The position numbers and the translations under genes were made by a program. 64,000 nt of DNA from Nucisporomicrobium flavum (GTDB taxonomy: Bacteria > Actinomycetota > Actinomycetes > Mycobacteriales > Micromonosporaceae): contig NZ_JADMLH010000008.1 in assembly GCF_016464385.1 (NCBI RefSeq), forward strand, positions 313,300 to 377,299, given 5' to 3'. Below are positions 22,507 to 35,048 of this stretch, piece after piece (the first letter of the stretch is position 1; each line of letters opens with the position of its first letter). The notes under the pieces are model-generated. The model ran no database searches. It saw nothing but the letters and a program-made list of their open reading frames with translations, and had not been told where the DNA came from.

Positions 22507-23928
22507 GTGAGCATCCCGAACGTCCTCGCCAGCCGCTATGCCTCCGCCGACCTTGTCGCCCTGTGGTCGCCGGAGGAGAAGATCCGGATGGAGCGGCGGC
22601 TGTGGCTCGCCGTGCTGCGTGCCCAGCGGGATCTGGGGATCGCGGTTCCGGACGGGGTCGTGGAGGCGTACGAGCGGGTCGTCGACGACGTCGATCTGGC
22701 GAGCATCGCCGAGCGCGAGCGGGTCACCCGGCACGACGTGAAGGCGCGGATCGAGGAGTTCAGCGCGCTCGCCGGGCACGAGCACATCCACAAGGGCATG
22801 ACCTCGCGGGACCTCACCGAGAACGTCGAGCAGTTGCAGATCCGCGCGTCGCTCGAGCTGATCCGCGGCCGGGTCGTCGCCACGCTCGCGCGGCTGACCG
22901 AGCGGGCGGTCGAGCACAGCGATCTCGTCATGACCGGCCGGTCGCACAACGTCGCCGCGCAGGCCACCACGCTCGGCAAGCGGTTCGCGAGCGCCGCCGA
23001 GGAGCTGCTGATCGCGTACGAGCGCCTCGACGACCTGATCGCCCGTTATCCGTTGCGGGGCGTGAAGGGTCCGGTCGGTACGGCCGCCGACCAGCTGGAC
23101 CTGCTCGACGGTGACGCCGGCAAGCTCGCCGAGCTGGAGCGCAAGGTCGCCCAGCACCTCGGCTTCGAGCGCGTGCTCACCAGCGTGGGTCAGGTGTACC
23201 CGCGCTCGCTGGACTTCGACGTGGTGTCGGCGCTGGCGCAGGTCGTCGCGGGCCCGTCGTCGCTGGCCACCACGATCCGGCTGATGGTCGGCCAGGAGCT
23301 GGTGACCGAGGGCTTCAAGCCGGGCCAGGTGGGCTCGTCGGCGATGCCGCACAAGATGAACACCCGCTCGTCGGAACGGGTCAACGGGCTCGCGGTGATC
23401 GTCCGCGGCTACCTGTCGATGGTCGGTGAGCTGGCCGGCGACCAGTGGAACGAGGGCGACGTCTCCTGCTCGGTCGTCCGCCGGGTGGCCCTGCCGGACG
23501 CGTTCTTCGCCGCCGACGGGCTGTTCCAGACGTTCCTGACCGTGCTCGACGAGTTCGGGGCATACCCGGCTGTCATCGCGCGGGAGCTGGACCGGTTCCT
23601 GCCGTTCCTCGCCACCACGAAGATCCTCGTCGCGGCCGTGCGCAAGGGCGTGGGGCGCGAGGTGGCGCACGAGGTCATCAAGGAGCACGCGGTCGGGGTG
23701 GCGCTCGCCATGCGTGAGAAGGGCATCGCCGAGAACGATCTGTTCGACCGGCTCGCCGCGGACGGGCGGCTGCAGCTGTCCCGCGCCGAGATCGACGCGC
23801 TGGTCGCCGATCGGGCGGCGTTCGTCGGGGCTGCTCCCGCGCAGGTCGAGGCCGTGGCCGCGCGGGTGGCGGAGATCGTCGCCGCGCACCCGGAGGCGGC
23901 GGGTTACGCGCCCGCGCCGATCCTGTAG
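22507..23928 (+). CDS. purB: Adenylosuccinate lyase
   Basis: The 473-residue enzyme of the fumarase/aspartase superfamily acts twice in purine synthesis, cleaving SAICAR to AICAR and adenylosuccinate to AMP with release of fumarate. The superfamily signature SSAMPHKMNTRSSERV carries the flexible catalytic loop. HIHKGMTSRDLTENVEQ and MTGRSHNVAAQ provide further active-site residues. GTG 22507 is chosen because SIPNVLASRYAS is the usual N-terminus. It is followed by a strong hairpin. Confidence 0.96.
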   Translation: MSIPNVLASRYASADLVALWSPEEKIRMERRLWLAVLRAQRDLGIAVPDGVVEAYERVVDDVDLASIAERERVTRHDVKARIEEFSALAGHEHIHKGMTSRDLTENVEQLQIRASLELIRGRVVATLARLTERAVEHSDLVMTGRSHNVAAQATTLGKRFASAAEELLIAYERLDDLIARYPLRGVKGPVGTAADQLDLLDGDAGKLAELERKVAQHLGFERVLTSVGQVYPRSLDFDVVSALAQVVAGPSSLATTIRLMVGQELVTEGFKPGQVGSSAMPHKMNTRSSERVNGLAVIVRGYLSMVGELAGDQWNEGDVSCSVVRRVALPDAFFAADGLFQTFLTVLDEFGAYPAVIARELDRFLPFLATTKILVAAVRKGVGREVAHEVIKEHAVGVALAMREKGIAENDLFDRLAADGRLQLSRAEIDALVADRAAFVGAAPAQVEAVAARVAEIVAAHPEAAGYAPAPIL

Positions 23929-23956
23929 TTGATCTTCGCCACGCACGCAGAATGAA

Positions 23957-23991
23957 GGGGCCAGGGCCAGCGAATGCTGGGCCCCGGCCCC
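23957..23991 (+). terminator. Terminator after purB
   Basis: CCAGC-GAAT-GCTGG forms the tip of a long G/C hairpin extended outward by GGG/CCC, CC/GG and GGGG/CCCC with one bulge and one mismatch. It begins 28 bp after the purB stop. Confidence 0.65.
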
Positions 23992-24053
23992 GGCCTCGAC
24001 GGGAGTTGCGGTCAGCACCACCCACCGGGCTACGACATCAAGCTCTTGATCTT

Positions 24054-24737
24054 CTAGACGCCCGCCACCTGGGAGATCCAGCTGCGGTTGTACGCGACGC
24101 TGCCGTAGTTCTGGATGCTCTGGCCGTCGGCGGTCGAGGCGACGCCGACCTGCGCGCCGTTGTAGACCTCGGGGCCGCCGGAGTCGCCGCGCCAGGCCGC
24201 CCCGCTGATCGCCGTGCTGCGGATGGCCTGACCGCCGTAGGCGTCGGTGACGTTGGTGCTGGACACGCGGACGGTGGCGGTCTTGAGAGTCGCGGAGGCG
24301 CCGCAGCCGCTGTAGCAGGTCTGGCCCCAGCCGTAGATCGAGTTCGTCGAGCCGACCGGCGGGTTCGAGCTCGCCAGCGGCATGTAGGACGTGGAGACCG
24401 AGCTGCTGAGGCGCATCAGCGCGAGGTCGTTGCGGGTCGTCGTGGACGAGACGGTCCGCGTCACGCCACCGGACGAGCGGCTCACGCTGCCCACGCGCAC
24501 CGACATCGTGCCGCTGATGCAGTGCCGTGCGGTGAGCACGTAGTTGGCCGAGATGATCGTGCCGGAGCAGGTGAAGCTGCCGTTGCTGAAGACGGCCGCG
24601 ACCCAGGGGGCCGAGGAGACGGTGCTGCCGCCGATGATCTGCTGGGGTCCGTCGTCGGCGGCTTGGGCGGCGGCGGGTACGGCCAGCACGCCGGTCAGGG
24701 CGGTGGCCAGAGAGGCGACAGCGATGCGGATGCGCAC
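24054..24737 (-). CDS. Secreted trypsin-like serine protease (S1)
   Basis: The 227-residue preproprotein has a signal peptide (1 to about 26, ending PAAAQA), a short propeptide, and a mature start at IIGG (34-37). The catalytic triad is His72 (TARHC), Asp104 (RNDLAL) and Ser186 (GDSGGP). Cysteines 57/73 and 141/145 suit disulfides. Size resembles Streptomyces trypsin/griseus proteases; there is no C-terminal binding domain. GTG 24737 has GGAAGGAG upstream. It stands alone between purB and purSQL, so its placement looks incidental. Confidence 0.94.
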   Translation of the reverse strand: MRIRIAVASLATALTGVLAVPAAAQAADDGPQQIIGGSTVSSAPWVAAVFSNGSFTCSGTIISANYVLTARHCISGTMSVRVGSVSRSSGGVTRTVSSTTTRNDLALMRLSSSVSTSYMPLASSNPPVGSTNSIYGWGQTCYSGCGASATLKTATVRVSSTNVTDAYGGQAIRSTAISGAAWRGDSGGPEVYNGAQVGVASTADGQSIQNYGSVAYNRSWISQVAGV

Positions 24738-25056
24738 GCCGGGCTCCTTCCGATGTCATCGATGCGGGGGAATACATCGAAGTGGTGACCGAACGTTAAA
24801 GTTCTCGCTGCCGCGGGACAAGACTTCAATTGGCACCTATCACCGTGAGATGGGGCGTCGTCGCCTCCCGTGATCACCCGGTCGCGTACCGTCCGGGGCG
24901 CGTGTTCGAGATCACCGTCGAGATGCCCTGCTCAGCGCGCTGGCCGTCGGCCTGCCGACACCGGCCGATGGGTCGATCGGCGGCCGTACAAGGTAGGCTT
25001 CGCGTGCTCGCCCCTTAGAGGGCCACCCAACTGCGCGCCTACAGTCAGGAGTGCCC
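24738..25056. other. Divergent regulatory region between protease and purS
   Basis: This 319-bp region has no gene. It should carry the promoters of the protease and of purSQL. It includes a relatively AT-rich stretch (24790-24850) near the protease side. TAGGCT at 24994 is a possible -10 for purSQL, with no convincing -35. Confidence 0.35.
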
Positions 25057-25317
25057 GTGGCTCGCGTCGTCGTCGACGTCATGCTCAAGCCGGAGATCCT
25101 CGATCCGCAGGGCCAGGCAGTCGCGAACGCACTGCCGCGGCTCGGCGTGAGCGAGGTCTCCTCCGTTCGCATCGGACGCCGCATCGAGATCGAGTTCGCC
25201 GGTGAAGCCGACCTCGAAACCGCCCGCGAGATCGCTGACAAGCTGCTCGCCAACCCCGTGATCGAGGACTTCACGCTCCGGGTCGACGAGCCCGCCGCCG
25301 CGCAGACGAGCGCGTGA
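25057..25317 (+). CDS. purS: Phosphoribosylformylglycinamidine synthase subunit PurS
   Basis: The 86-residue small subunit bridges PurQ and PurL in the three-part FGAM synthase. The sequence shows the typical VVVDVMLKPEILDPQGQAV start and the SSVRIGRRIEIEF strand. GTG 25057 is preferred over GTG 25051 because AGGAG sits five bases upstream of it, whereas it abuts the earlier codon. It overlaps purQ by 4 bp (GTGA), so translation is coupled. Confidence 0.95.
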   Translation: MARVVVDVMLKPEILDPQGQAVANALPRLGVSEVSSVRIGRRIEIEFAGEADLETAREIADKLLANPVIEDFTLRVDEPAAAQTSA

Positions 25318-26023
25318 CCATGCGGATCGGAATCGTCACCTTCCCCGGATCCCTGGACGACGGCGACGCGGCCCGTGCTGTCCGCATCGCCGGCGGCGAG
25401 GCCGTCCGCCTCTGGCATGGCGACGAGGACATCCACGGCGTCGACGCCGTCGTCCTCCCGGGCGGTTTCTCGTACGGCGACGCGCTTCGGTGCGGCGCCA
25501 TCGCCCGGTTCGCGCCGGTCATGGAGACCGTCGCCGACGCCGCCCGGGGTGGTATGCCGGTCCTCGGCATCTGCAACGGCTTCCAGATCCTCTGCGAGGC
25601 GCACCTGCTGCCCGGGGCGCTGACCCGCAACCAGCATCTGCACTTCCGTAACCGCGACCAGTACCTGCGCGTCGGCGCCACGGCCACGGCCTGGACCAAC
25701 GCCTTCAGCGAGGGTCAGGAGATCCTGATCCCGGTGAAGAACGGCGAGGGCTGCTTCGTCGCCGACGAGAAGACGCTCGACGAGCTGGAGGGCGAGGGCC
25801 GGGTCGTCGCCCGCTACACCCGCGGCAACCCCAACGGCTCCCAGCGCGACATCGCCGCGATCACCAACGCGGCCGGCAATGTGGTCGGCATCATGCCGCA
25901 TCCGGAACACGCGGTGGAGGCGCTGACCGGCCCGTCGCTCGACGGCCTCGGCTTCTTCACCTCCGCCCTGCGGCATCTGGCCGGGACGGCCGCGGGCGGG
26001 CAGCTCACAGGGGGAGCCCACCG

Positions 26024-26027
<4 letters not shown>
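25314..26027 (+). CDS. purQ: Phosphoribosylformylglycinamidine synthase subunit PurQ (glutaminase)
   Basis: The 237-residue class I glutamine amidotransferase supplies ammonia to PurL. Nucleophile Cys87 lies in GICNGFQIL; the catalytic His196 and Glu198 lie in PHPEH. The start is GTG 25314, overlapping the purS stop; ATG 25320 is two codons in. It overlaps purL by 4 bp (ATGA). The gene order purS-purQ-purL with 4-bp overlaps is the standard coupled operon. Confidence 0.96.
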
Positions 26028-29020
<2,993 letters not shown>

Positions 29021-29042
29021 CCCGATCCACGCAGCAAGCGGT

Positions 29043-29078
29043 GAACGCCGCGGTGAGCAACAGCTCGCCGCGGCGTTC
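29043..29078 (+). terminator. Terminator after purSQL
   Basis: GAACGCCGCGG-T-GAGC pairs with GCTC-G-CCGCGGCGTTC around the loop AACA: about 16 base pairs including one G-T wobble, starting 23 bp after the purL stop. Confidence 0.75.
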
Positions 29079-29161
29079 TGCATTCGGACCCCGGCCCGTT
29101 TCCCGCGGAGTGCGGCGCCCGGGGACTGCGCCGGCCCGCGTGTCTGCAGGTTCCGCGCCAG

Positions 29162-29270
29162 CCCGCGCGTTTGCGCATTCCCCGCGTCTGCCCGCGCGTT
29201 TGCGCATTCCCCGCGTCTGCCCGCGCGTTTGCGCATTCCCCGCGTCTGCCCGCGCGTTTGCAGATTCCCC
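29162..29270 (+). repeat. 29-bp minisatellite downstream of purL
   Basis: Three identical 29-bp units start at 29162, 29191 and 29220. Each begins CCCGCGCGTTTGCG and ends CCGCGTCTG. A fourth, truncated and altered copy occupies 29249-29270. More diverged half-copies lie on both sides (29130-29160 and 29275-29400). The rest of the 489-bp gap 29021-29509 has no gene. Confidence 0.88.
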
Positions 29271-29509
29271 CGTCAGCTAGCGCGTTGCGCAGACCGTGTC
29301 GGCTCGCGGGCTAGGTGTTGCGCGCCGGGCCGTCCGTGGGGCATTCCGTGTCCGCCCGCGCGTTGCATTCCGCGGGGCCCGGAATCCGGCCCGGCGGCAG
29401 TGACCGATAAGGCGCAGCAGCCCCGCATCCGGCCCGAGGCAGCCACGAAAAAACCGGCCCTCGCCATGATCGGCGAGGGCCGGTGCAGATCTACCGGACG
29501 ACCCGGCTG

Positions 29510-31603
29510 TCAGTCGTCCATCCAGTCGATGGGCCGCCGCGGGCCGGGCTGCTGCGGACCGTCCGGCTGCTGCCGAGGCGCCCCACGACGCCCCTGCTCG
29601 CCCCCGTACGTGCCGCCCGCGCCAGCCGCGCCACCGGCAGCCCCGCCGCCGTAGGTGCCGCCGTACGTCCCGCCGCCGGGCTGAGCCCCGCCGCCGCCGT
29701 ACGCCGCACCGCCGCCGCCGTACGTGCCGCCGCCACGCTGGTCGTAGTCCTCGTCGTAGCCGGCATCCTGGTCGTTCCCGTACGCGCCACCGCCGTACGC
29801 GCCGCCGGGGGCACCGCCGCCGTACGCGCCACCGCCCGCAGCGCCGCCGGCCCCGTAGGTGCCGGTGCCGGCGCCGTACGCACCGCCGCCGGCCGGGGGG
29901 CCGTACGCGTTGCCGCTGTCCATGCCGCCGGCGTCGTCCCAGGAGCCGTAGCCGCCCTGGTCGTCGCCGCCCTGCCCGTAGCCGCCGCCCTGGTAGCCGC
30001 CCGCCTGGTACGCGCCACCCCGGCCGGGGCCGGCGTAGTCGTCGGGACCGGGCCGGCCGCCGCCCGCGTAGTCGCCGCCGCCCTGGCCGTAGCCGTTGTC
30101 GTATCCGGGCTCGCCGTAGCCGGCCGGCTCCTCGAAGCCGTTGGGGTCGGGGCGGTACATGCCGGTGGGCTCGTCGTAGCGCTGCGGGCCGCCGTTCGGG
30201 GTGTAGCCGCCCTGGCCGCCGTACCCGTTCGGGTCGTCGTATCCGCCGCCGTAGCCGTCGTCGTCGCCGTAGCCGCCGCTCTGGGCCGGCACCGGCGCGC
30301 CGCCGTACTGCGTCGCCGCTCCGTAGGTGCCGGCCGCGCCGGCCGCTCCCGCCGCGGCCGTGGCGCCGTAGCCGCCCGGCGCGTTGTACGCACCGTTCTG
30401 AGGCAGTGGCGCTCCGTACGGGTCCGGGAACTCGTCGACCGGGTCGGCCGCCGGCACGTGGTGGATCATCGTCGGGGCGTCCGCGATGGACGGTGCGCCG
30501 GAGCGGGGCGCGATCATCGTCGCGTCGCTCGCCCGGCCGCCCATGGGTGCGCCCACGCGGGTCTCGTCCGCCGCGCCGAAGCCCCTGCTGGGCGGCACGA
30601 CGCCACCCGGGCCGACGCCGTCCGGGTCGTCCGGGTCGCCGTTCTTGCGGCGCATGAGGACCAGCACGATCGCGCCGATGCCCGCGGCGACCAGCAGGCC
30701 GCCGAGGATGATGAACAGCAGGGAGCCGTTGCCGTCGTCCTCGCCGGAGGTCTTCTTCTGGTCGAGGGCCGCGGCCGCGGTGTCCTCCTCCGTGGCGGCT
30801 TCCGTCGCCTCGTCGGTGACGTCCTCGGTCGGGGTCGCGCTGGGTGTGGCGGAGACCGACGGGGTCGCCGAGGTCGGTGCGGCCAGCAGCTTGATGGTCA
30901 GCGGGACGTTGATCGACTTGTCCGCGCTGCCCTGAACGGTGGCCGTGGTGGTGTTGTAACCCTGCTTGGTGGCGCCGACGACGATGCGGCCCACCGCGAT
31001 GGGGTCGCTCTCCGAGCCGGAGATCGAGTAGCGGCCGTCGTTGCCCGAGGTGGTGTTGTGTGCCCGGCCGGCGCTGTCCTGCAGGCCGACCGCCGCGCCG
31101 GCGACCGGGTTGCCGTCCTGGTCGCGGACCCGGCCGCTGACCTCGCGCACGGTCTTGGGCTTGTCGGCGCCGCGAACCGTGATGGCCCGGCCGGCGCTGC
31201 CGGTGCCTCCGCCGGGGGCCTCACCGATCGTCGCGCTGATCTGGACGTTGACGGTGCGCGTCTGTCCAGCTTCGACATTGCCCGCGGTCAGCGTGGCGGT
31301 GTACTTCTTGCTCTGGCCGGGCGGGATCGTGTCGTCGAAGTTGCACCGGTCGCAGCTCATGCCCGGTGCGTTGATCACGACGGTGACCGTCTCCGCCGCC
31401 TCCGGCGTCGGCGGGACCCGGTTGGTGATGGTGTACGACAAGGTGGTCTTGCCACCGGACGGGATGTCGCCCGACGACAGACTGTTGATGGTGACCGTCG
31501 GGGGTGCCGCGGATGCAACCGTGGGCGCCGCGGCGATGATGCCGCAGACCAGCGCCAGGAACGCACCGGCCTGAACCATCCGGCCTCGTAGGTGCGTTGT
31601 CAC
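29510..31603 (-). CDS. Signal-peptide protein with carboxypeptidase-regulatory-like domain, TM helix and Gly/Tyr-rich tail
   Basis: A 697-residue membrane-anchored protein. It has a signal peptide (VQAGAFLALVCGIIAAAPTVASA), then an extracellular beta domain of about 120 residues with an MSCDRC pair. A CarboxypepD_reg-like domain follows (SGRVRDQDGNPVAGAAVGLQD through DGRYSISG). After a Ser/Thr/Glu linker there is one TM helix (LLFIILGGLLVAAGIGAIVL) with RRK on the cytoplasmic side. The last 340 residues form a Gly/Tyr/Asp-rich tail of GGYG/GGAYG repeats. GTG 31603 has GGAAGG eight bases upstream. The function is unknown; the tail resembles phase-separating low-complexity sequences (inference). 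Confidence 0.8.
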   Translation of the reverse strand: MTTHLRGRMVQAGAFLALVCGIIAAAPTVASAAPPTVTINSLSSGDIPSGGKTTLSYTITNRVPPTPEAAETVTVVINAPGMSCDRCNFDDTIPPGQSKKYTATLTAGNVEAGQTRTVNVQISATIGEAPGGGTGSAGRAITVRGADKPKTVREVSGRVRDQDGNPVAGAAVGLQDSAGRAHNTTSGNDGRYSISGSESDPIAVGRIVVGATKQGYNTTTATVQGSADKSINVPLTIKLLAAPTSATPSVSATPSATPTEDVTDEATEAATEEDTAAAALDQKKTSGEDDGNGSLLFIILGGLLVAAGIGAIVLVLMRRKNGDPDDPDGVGPGGVVPPSRGFGAADETRVGAPMGGRASDATMIAPRSGAPSIADAPTMIHHVPAADPVDEFPDPYGAPLPQNGAYNAPGGYGATAAAGAAGAAGTYGAATQYGGAPVPAQSGGYGDDDGYGGGYDDPNGYGGQGGYTPNGGPQRYDEPTGMYRPDPNGFEEPAGYGEPGYDNGYGQGGGDYAGGGRPGPDDYAGPGRGGAYQAGGYQGGGYGQGGDDQGGYGSWDDAGGMDSGNAYGPPAGGGAYGAGTGTYGAGGAAGGGAYGGGAPGGAYGGGAYGNDQDAGYDEDYDQRGGGTYGGGGAAYGGGGAQPGGGTYGGTYGGGAAGGAAGAGGTYGGEQGRRGAPRQQPDGPQQPGPRRPIDWMDD

Positions 31604-31763
31604 GTCCACCGCCTTCCGGTCGCACGGTCCCAAGTTGCCTTCGAGTCGGCCCCCTGAATCCCGCGACGAGTACACACCGTCGGCCACTATGCCCTGTCGG
31701 ACGACGTCCGCGCGACCCAGGGCCGCCGCCTTGTGCTCTTTCGCCGGGTCGTATTGTCCCGAC

Positions 31764-32126
31764 GTGTCTCCTGCGCACAATAAATCCGAGTCGGTGAGGG
31801 ACGCGCTGGACGCGCTGGACGGCGGTGCCGAACCGGAGCGTTCCGTGCTCCGTGACGCTGTGCGAGCACTGCTGGCCGAGCTCGCGCGGACCGCGCCCGG
31901 CCGATCGGTGGAGGTCCGTATTCCACCTTTCGGTGCGATTCAGTGTGTCGCCGGTCCGCGGCACACCCGCGGCACACCGCCCAATGTGGTCGAGACCGAT
32001 CCGATGACCTGGCTGCTCGTCGCCACGGGCCGCCTGAGCTGGGCGGAAGCGGTGGAATCGGGACGCGTACGGGCCAGTGGAATACGCACTGATCTCACTC
32101 CGTACCTCCCTGTGCACCCGAGCTGA
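31764..32126 (+). CDS. Sterol-carrier-family-type protein upstream of purF
   Basis: The 120-residue protein is of a type regularly found just before purF in actinobacteria (the Rv0807 position). Segments VEVRIPPFGAIQCVAG and NVVETDPMTWLLVATGRLSW are characteristic; the second resembles the SCP2-like core. No ribosome site is seen, but TATTGT six bases before GTG 31764 suggests a leaderless mRNA. The biochemical role is not known. It ends 78 bp before purF and may be co-expressed. Confidence 0.78.
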   Translation: MSPAHNKSESVRDALDALDGGAEPERSVLRDAVRALLAELARTAPGRSVEVRIPPFGAIQCVAGPRHTRGTPPNVVETDPMTWLLVATGRLSWAEAVESGRVRASGIRTDLTPYLPVHPS

Positions 32127-32204
32127 ACGCCCGTTATCTCGCGTACACTGGGCCGTCGGAACAGCCCACCTACTCCGAGCAGACCAGCATGAGGGAGCAA
32201 GCGC

Positions 32205-33815
32205 GTGCCCCGAGGCGACGGCCGGTTGACCGACGATCTCGACCCCCAGGACCGCGGACCCCAGGATGCCTGCGGCGTCTTCGGCGTCTGGGCTCCGGAG
32301 GAAGAGGTTGCGAAACTCACCTACTTCGGCCTCTACGCACTGCAGCACCGCGGGCAGGAAGCCGCCGGCATCGCTGTCAGTGACGGCTCGGGTGTGGTGG
32401 TCTACAAGGATCTCGGCCTGGTGTCCCAGGTCTTCGACGAGCCGACGCTGGCCAGCCTGCGGGGTCACCTCGCCATCGGTCACACGCGTTACTCCACCAC
32501 CGGCGGTTCCAACTGGGAGAACGCCCAGCCGACGATCCGGGCCACCACGGCCGGCACGACGATCGCGCTGGCGCACAACGGCAACCTGGTCAACACGGCC
32601 GAGCTGGCCAAGGAGATCGCCGACCGCGGCCTCGAGGCGGACTCCGCCACCAACGACACCTCGCTGGTGACGACGCTGCTCGCCGGCCGCCCGGACCTGT
32701 CGGTCGAGGCCGCGGCCATGGAGGTGCTTCCGCGCCTGCGGGGCGCGTTCAGCTTCGTCTTCATGGACGAGAGCACGCTGTACGCCGCCCGCGACGCCCA
32801 GGGGGTACGCCCGCTGGTGCTCGGCCGGATGGAGCGCGGCTGGGCCGTGGCGAGCGAGACAGCGGCCCTCGACATCGTCGGCGCCAGCTTCGTCCGGGAG
32901 GTGGAGCCCGGCGAGATCCTCGCGATCGACGAGCACGGCCTGCGCTCGAGCCGGTTCGCCAACCCCGAGCCCAAGGGCTGCCTCTTCGAGTACGTGTACC
33001 TTGCCCGCCCGGACACCACGATCGCCGGCCGCAACATCTACTCCGCCCGCGTCGAGGTCGGCCGCAAGCTGGCCAAGGAGCACCCCGTCGAGGCGGATCT
33101 AGTCATCGGCGTCCCGGAGTCGGGCATTCCGGCTGCGATCGGGTACGCGGAGGAGTCCGGCATCCCGTACAGCGCGGGCTTCATGAAGAACGCGTACGTG
33201 GGCCGCACCTTCATCCAGCCCTCGCAGACGATCCGTCAGCTCGGCATCCGGCTGAAGCTCAACCCGTTGCGCGAGGTCGTCCGGGGCAAGCGGATCGTGG
33301 TGATCGACGACTCGATCGTGCGCGGCAACACCCAGCGCGCCCAGATCCGCATGCTCCGCGAGGCGGGCGCGCTCGAGGTGCACGTACGCATCTCGTCGCC
33401 CCCGGTGAAGTGGCCCTGCTTCTACGGCATCGACTTCGCGACCCGCGCCGAGTTGATCGCCAACGGCCTGGAGATCGACGGCATCCGGCGCTCGATCGGC
33501 GCCGACAGCCTCGGCTACGTTTCGCTGGACGGCCTGGTCCAGGCGACCGAGCAGCCGAAGACACGACTCTGCATGGCCTGCTTCGATGGGCAGTATCCGA
33601 TCGAGCTCCCGGCCGGTCACCTGATCGGCAAGCACCTCCTCGAGAGCGTCGGCAAGCGCGCTGCGATGCCGGACGCCTCGGCGGAGGCCGCGACCGCCGC
33701 GGTGGCGGGGCTCGAGCACGAGTACGAGGATGAGCAGTACGCCGAGGGCGAGCGCGAACGGTCGCAACCGCTGGTCGGCAGCCCGGGTGGGGTCGACGCC
33801 CTGCACCGCCCTTAG
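32205..33815 (+). CDS. purF: Amidophosphoribosyltransferase
   Basis: The 536-residue enzyme is the first committed step of purine synthesis, making phosphoribosylamine from PRPP and glutamine. A short propeptide precedes catalytic Cys23 (DACGVFG), implying autoprocessing. The N-terminal Ntn glutaminase domain has GHTRYSTTGGS and AHNGNL; the C-terminal PRTase has VVIDDSIVRGNT. Cysteines in KWPCFYG and RLCMACFDGQ indicate the Bacillus-type 4Fe-4S cluster. GTG 32205 has GGGAG seven bases upstream. A 25-residue acidic tail ends the protein. It is followed 81 bp later by purM. Confidence 0.97.
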   Translation: MPRGDGRLTDDLDPQDRGPQDACGVFGVWAPEEEVAKLTYFGLYALQHRGQEAAGIAVSDGSGVVVYKDLGLVSQVFDEPTLASLRGHLAIGHTRYSTTGGSNWENAQPTIRATTAGTTIALAHNGNLVNTAELAKEIADRGLEADSATNDTSLVTTLLAGRPDLSVEAAAMEVLPRLRGAFSFVFMDESTLYAARDAQGVRPLVLGRMERGWAVASETAALDIVGASFVREVEPGEILAIDEHGLRSSRFANPEPKGCLFEYVYLARPDTTIAGRNIYSARVEVGRKLAKEHPVEADLVIGVPESGIPAAIGYAEESGIPYSAGFMKNAYVGRTFIQPSQTIRQLGIRLKLNPLREVVRGKRIVVIDDSIVRGNTQRAQIRMLREAGALEVHVRISSPPVKWPCFYGIDFATRAELIANGLEIDGIRRSIGADSLGYVSLDGLVQATEQPKTRLCMACFDGQYPIELPAGHLIGKHLLESVGKRAAMPDASAEAATAAVAGLEHEYEDEQYAEGERERSQPLVGSPGGVDALHRP

Positions 33816-33896
33816 GGTCGCACCGGAACCACCGCACCACGCCAGACGTCGTAACAGCGGCCCAGCCGAGCAGCACCACCATCAAAGGGGAGAACC

Positions 33897-35048
33897 GTGA
33901 CCCACGTGTCCGAGCGCAGCAGTGCCGGATCGAACGGCGCCGAGGGTGCCGACCGCCAGCCGTGGTCGGCCGGGGCCGGCCGCAGCGGCCGTAAGCGCAC
34001 GGTGACGTACGCGGACGCCGGCGTCTCGATCCACGCCGGCGAGCGCGCGGTCGAGCTGCTCAAGTCCAAGGTCAAGAAGACCACGCGGCCGGAGGTCATG
34101 GGCGACCTGGGCGGCTTCGCGGGCCTGTTCAAGCTGAACACGCAGAAGTACAAGAGCCCGATCCTCGCCTCGTCGACCGACGGCGTGGGCACCAAGCTCG
34201 TCATCGCGCAGCAGCTCGACATCCACGACACGATCGGCATCGACCTGGTCGCGATGGTCGTCGACGACCTGGTCGCCTGCGGCGCCGAGCCGCTGTTCCT
34301 GCTCGACTACATCGCCTGCGGCGAGGTCGTGCCGGACAAGGTCGCCGAGATCGGCGCCGGCATCGCGGACGGCTGCCGGTACGCCGGCTGCGCGCTGCTG
34401 GGCGGCGAGACGGCCGAGCACCCGGGCGTGCTGCGCCCCGACGAGTACGACGTCTCCGCGACCGGCGTCGGCGTGGTCGAGGAGAGTGAGATCCTCGGCG
34501 CCCACAAGGTCGAGATCGGCGACGCGGTCATCGCGATGCGCTCCTCGGGCCTGCACTCCAACGGCTACTCGCTGGTGCGCCACGTGCTGCTGGGCGCGGG
34601 CCGGATGCGCCTCGACACGGTCGTGGACGACTTCGGCAAGCAGCGCACCCTGGGCGAGGAGCTGCTCACCCCCACCAAGATCTACGCCAAGGACTGCCTG
34701 GGCCTCATCGAGGAGACCGACGTACGCGCGTTCTCGCACGTCACGGGCGGTGGCATCCCCGGCAACCTGGTCCGCATCCTCCCCGAGCACGTCGACGCGG
34801 TGGTCGACCGCTCGTCCTGGCGTCCGCAGCCGATCTTCGACCTGATCCAGGCGAAGGGCCGCATCGAGGACACCGAGATGGAGGCCACGTTCAACATGGG
34901 CGTCGGCATGTTCACGATCGTCTCCTCGGACGACGCGGACCGCGCGATGGCGTACCTGACCGGCCGCGGCGTCGAGGCGTGGCAGGTGGGCGAGGTCATC
35001 GAGGGCACCGGCCAGGTGCAGATGGTCGGCCAGTACACCCGCGGCTGA
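33897..35048 (+). CDS. purM: Phosphoribosylformylglycinamidine cyclo-ligase (AIR synthetase)
   Basis: The 383-residue enzyme closes the imidazole ring of AIR using ATP (step 5). Characteristic motifs include SSTDGVGTKL, GIDLVAMVVDDLVACGAEPLF, LLGGETAEHPGV and HVTGGGIPGNL. A non-conserved N-terminal extension of about 35 residues precedes the core at VTYADAGVSI. GTG 33897 has AAGGGGAG upstream. It is in an operon with purF and ends at a U-tract terminator. Confidence 0.97.
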   Translation: MTHVSERSSAGSNGAEGADRQPWSAGAGRSGRKRTVTYADAGVSIHAGERAVELLKSKVKKTTRPEVMGDLGGFAGLFKLNTQKYKSPILASSTDGVGTKLVIAQQLDIHDTIGIDLVAMVVDDLVACGAEPLFLLDYIACGEVVPDKVAEIGAGIADGCRYAGCALLGGETAEHPGVLRPDEYDVSATGVGVVEESEILGAHKVEIGDAVIAMRSSGLHSNGYSLVRHVLLGAGRMRLDTVVDDFGKQRTLGEELLTPTKIYAKDCLGLIEETDVRAFSHVTGGGIPGNLVRILPEHVDAVVDRSSWRPQPIFDLIQAKGRIEDTEMEATFNMGVGMFTIVSSDDADRAMAYLTGRGVEAWQVGEVIEGTGQVQMVGQYTRG

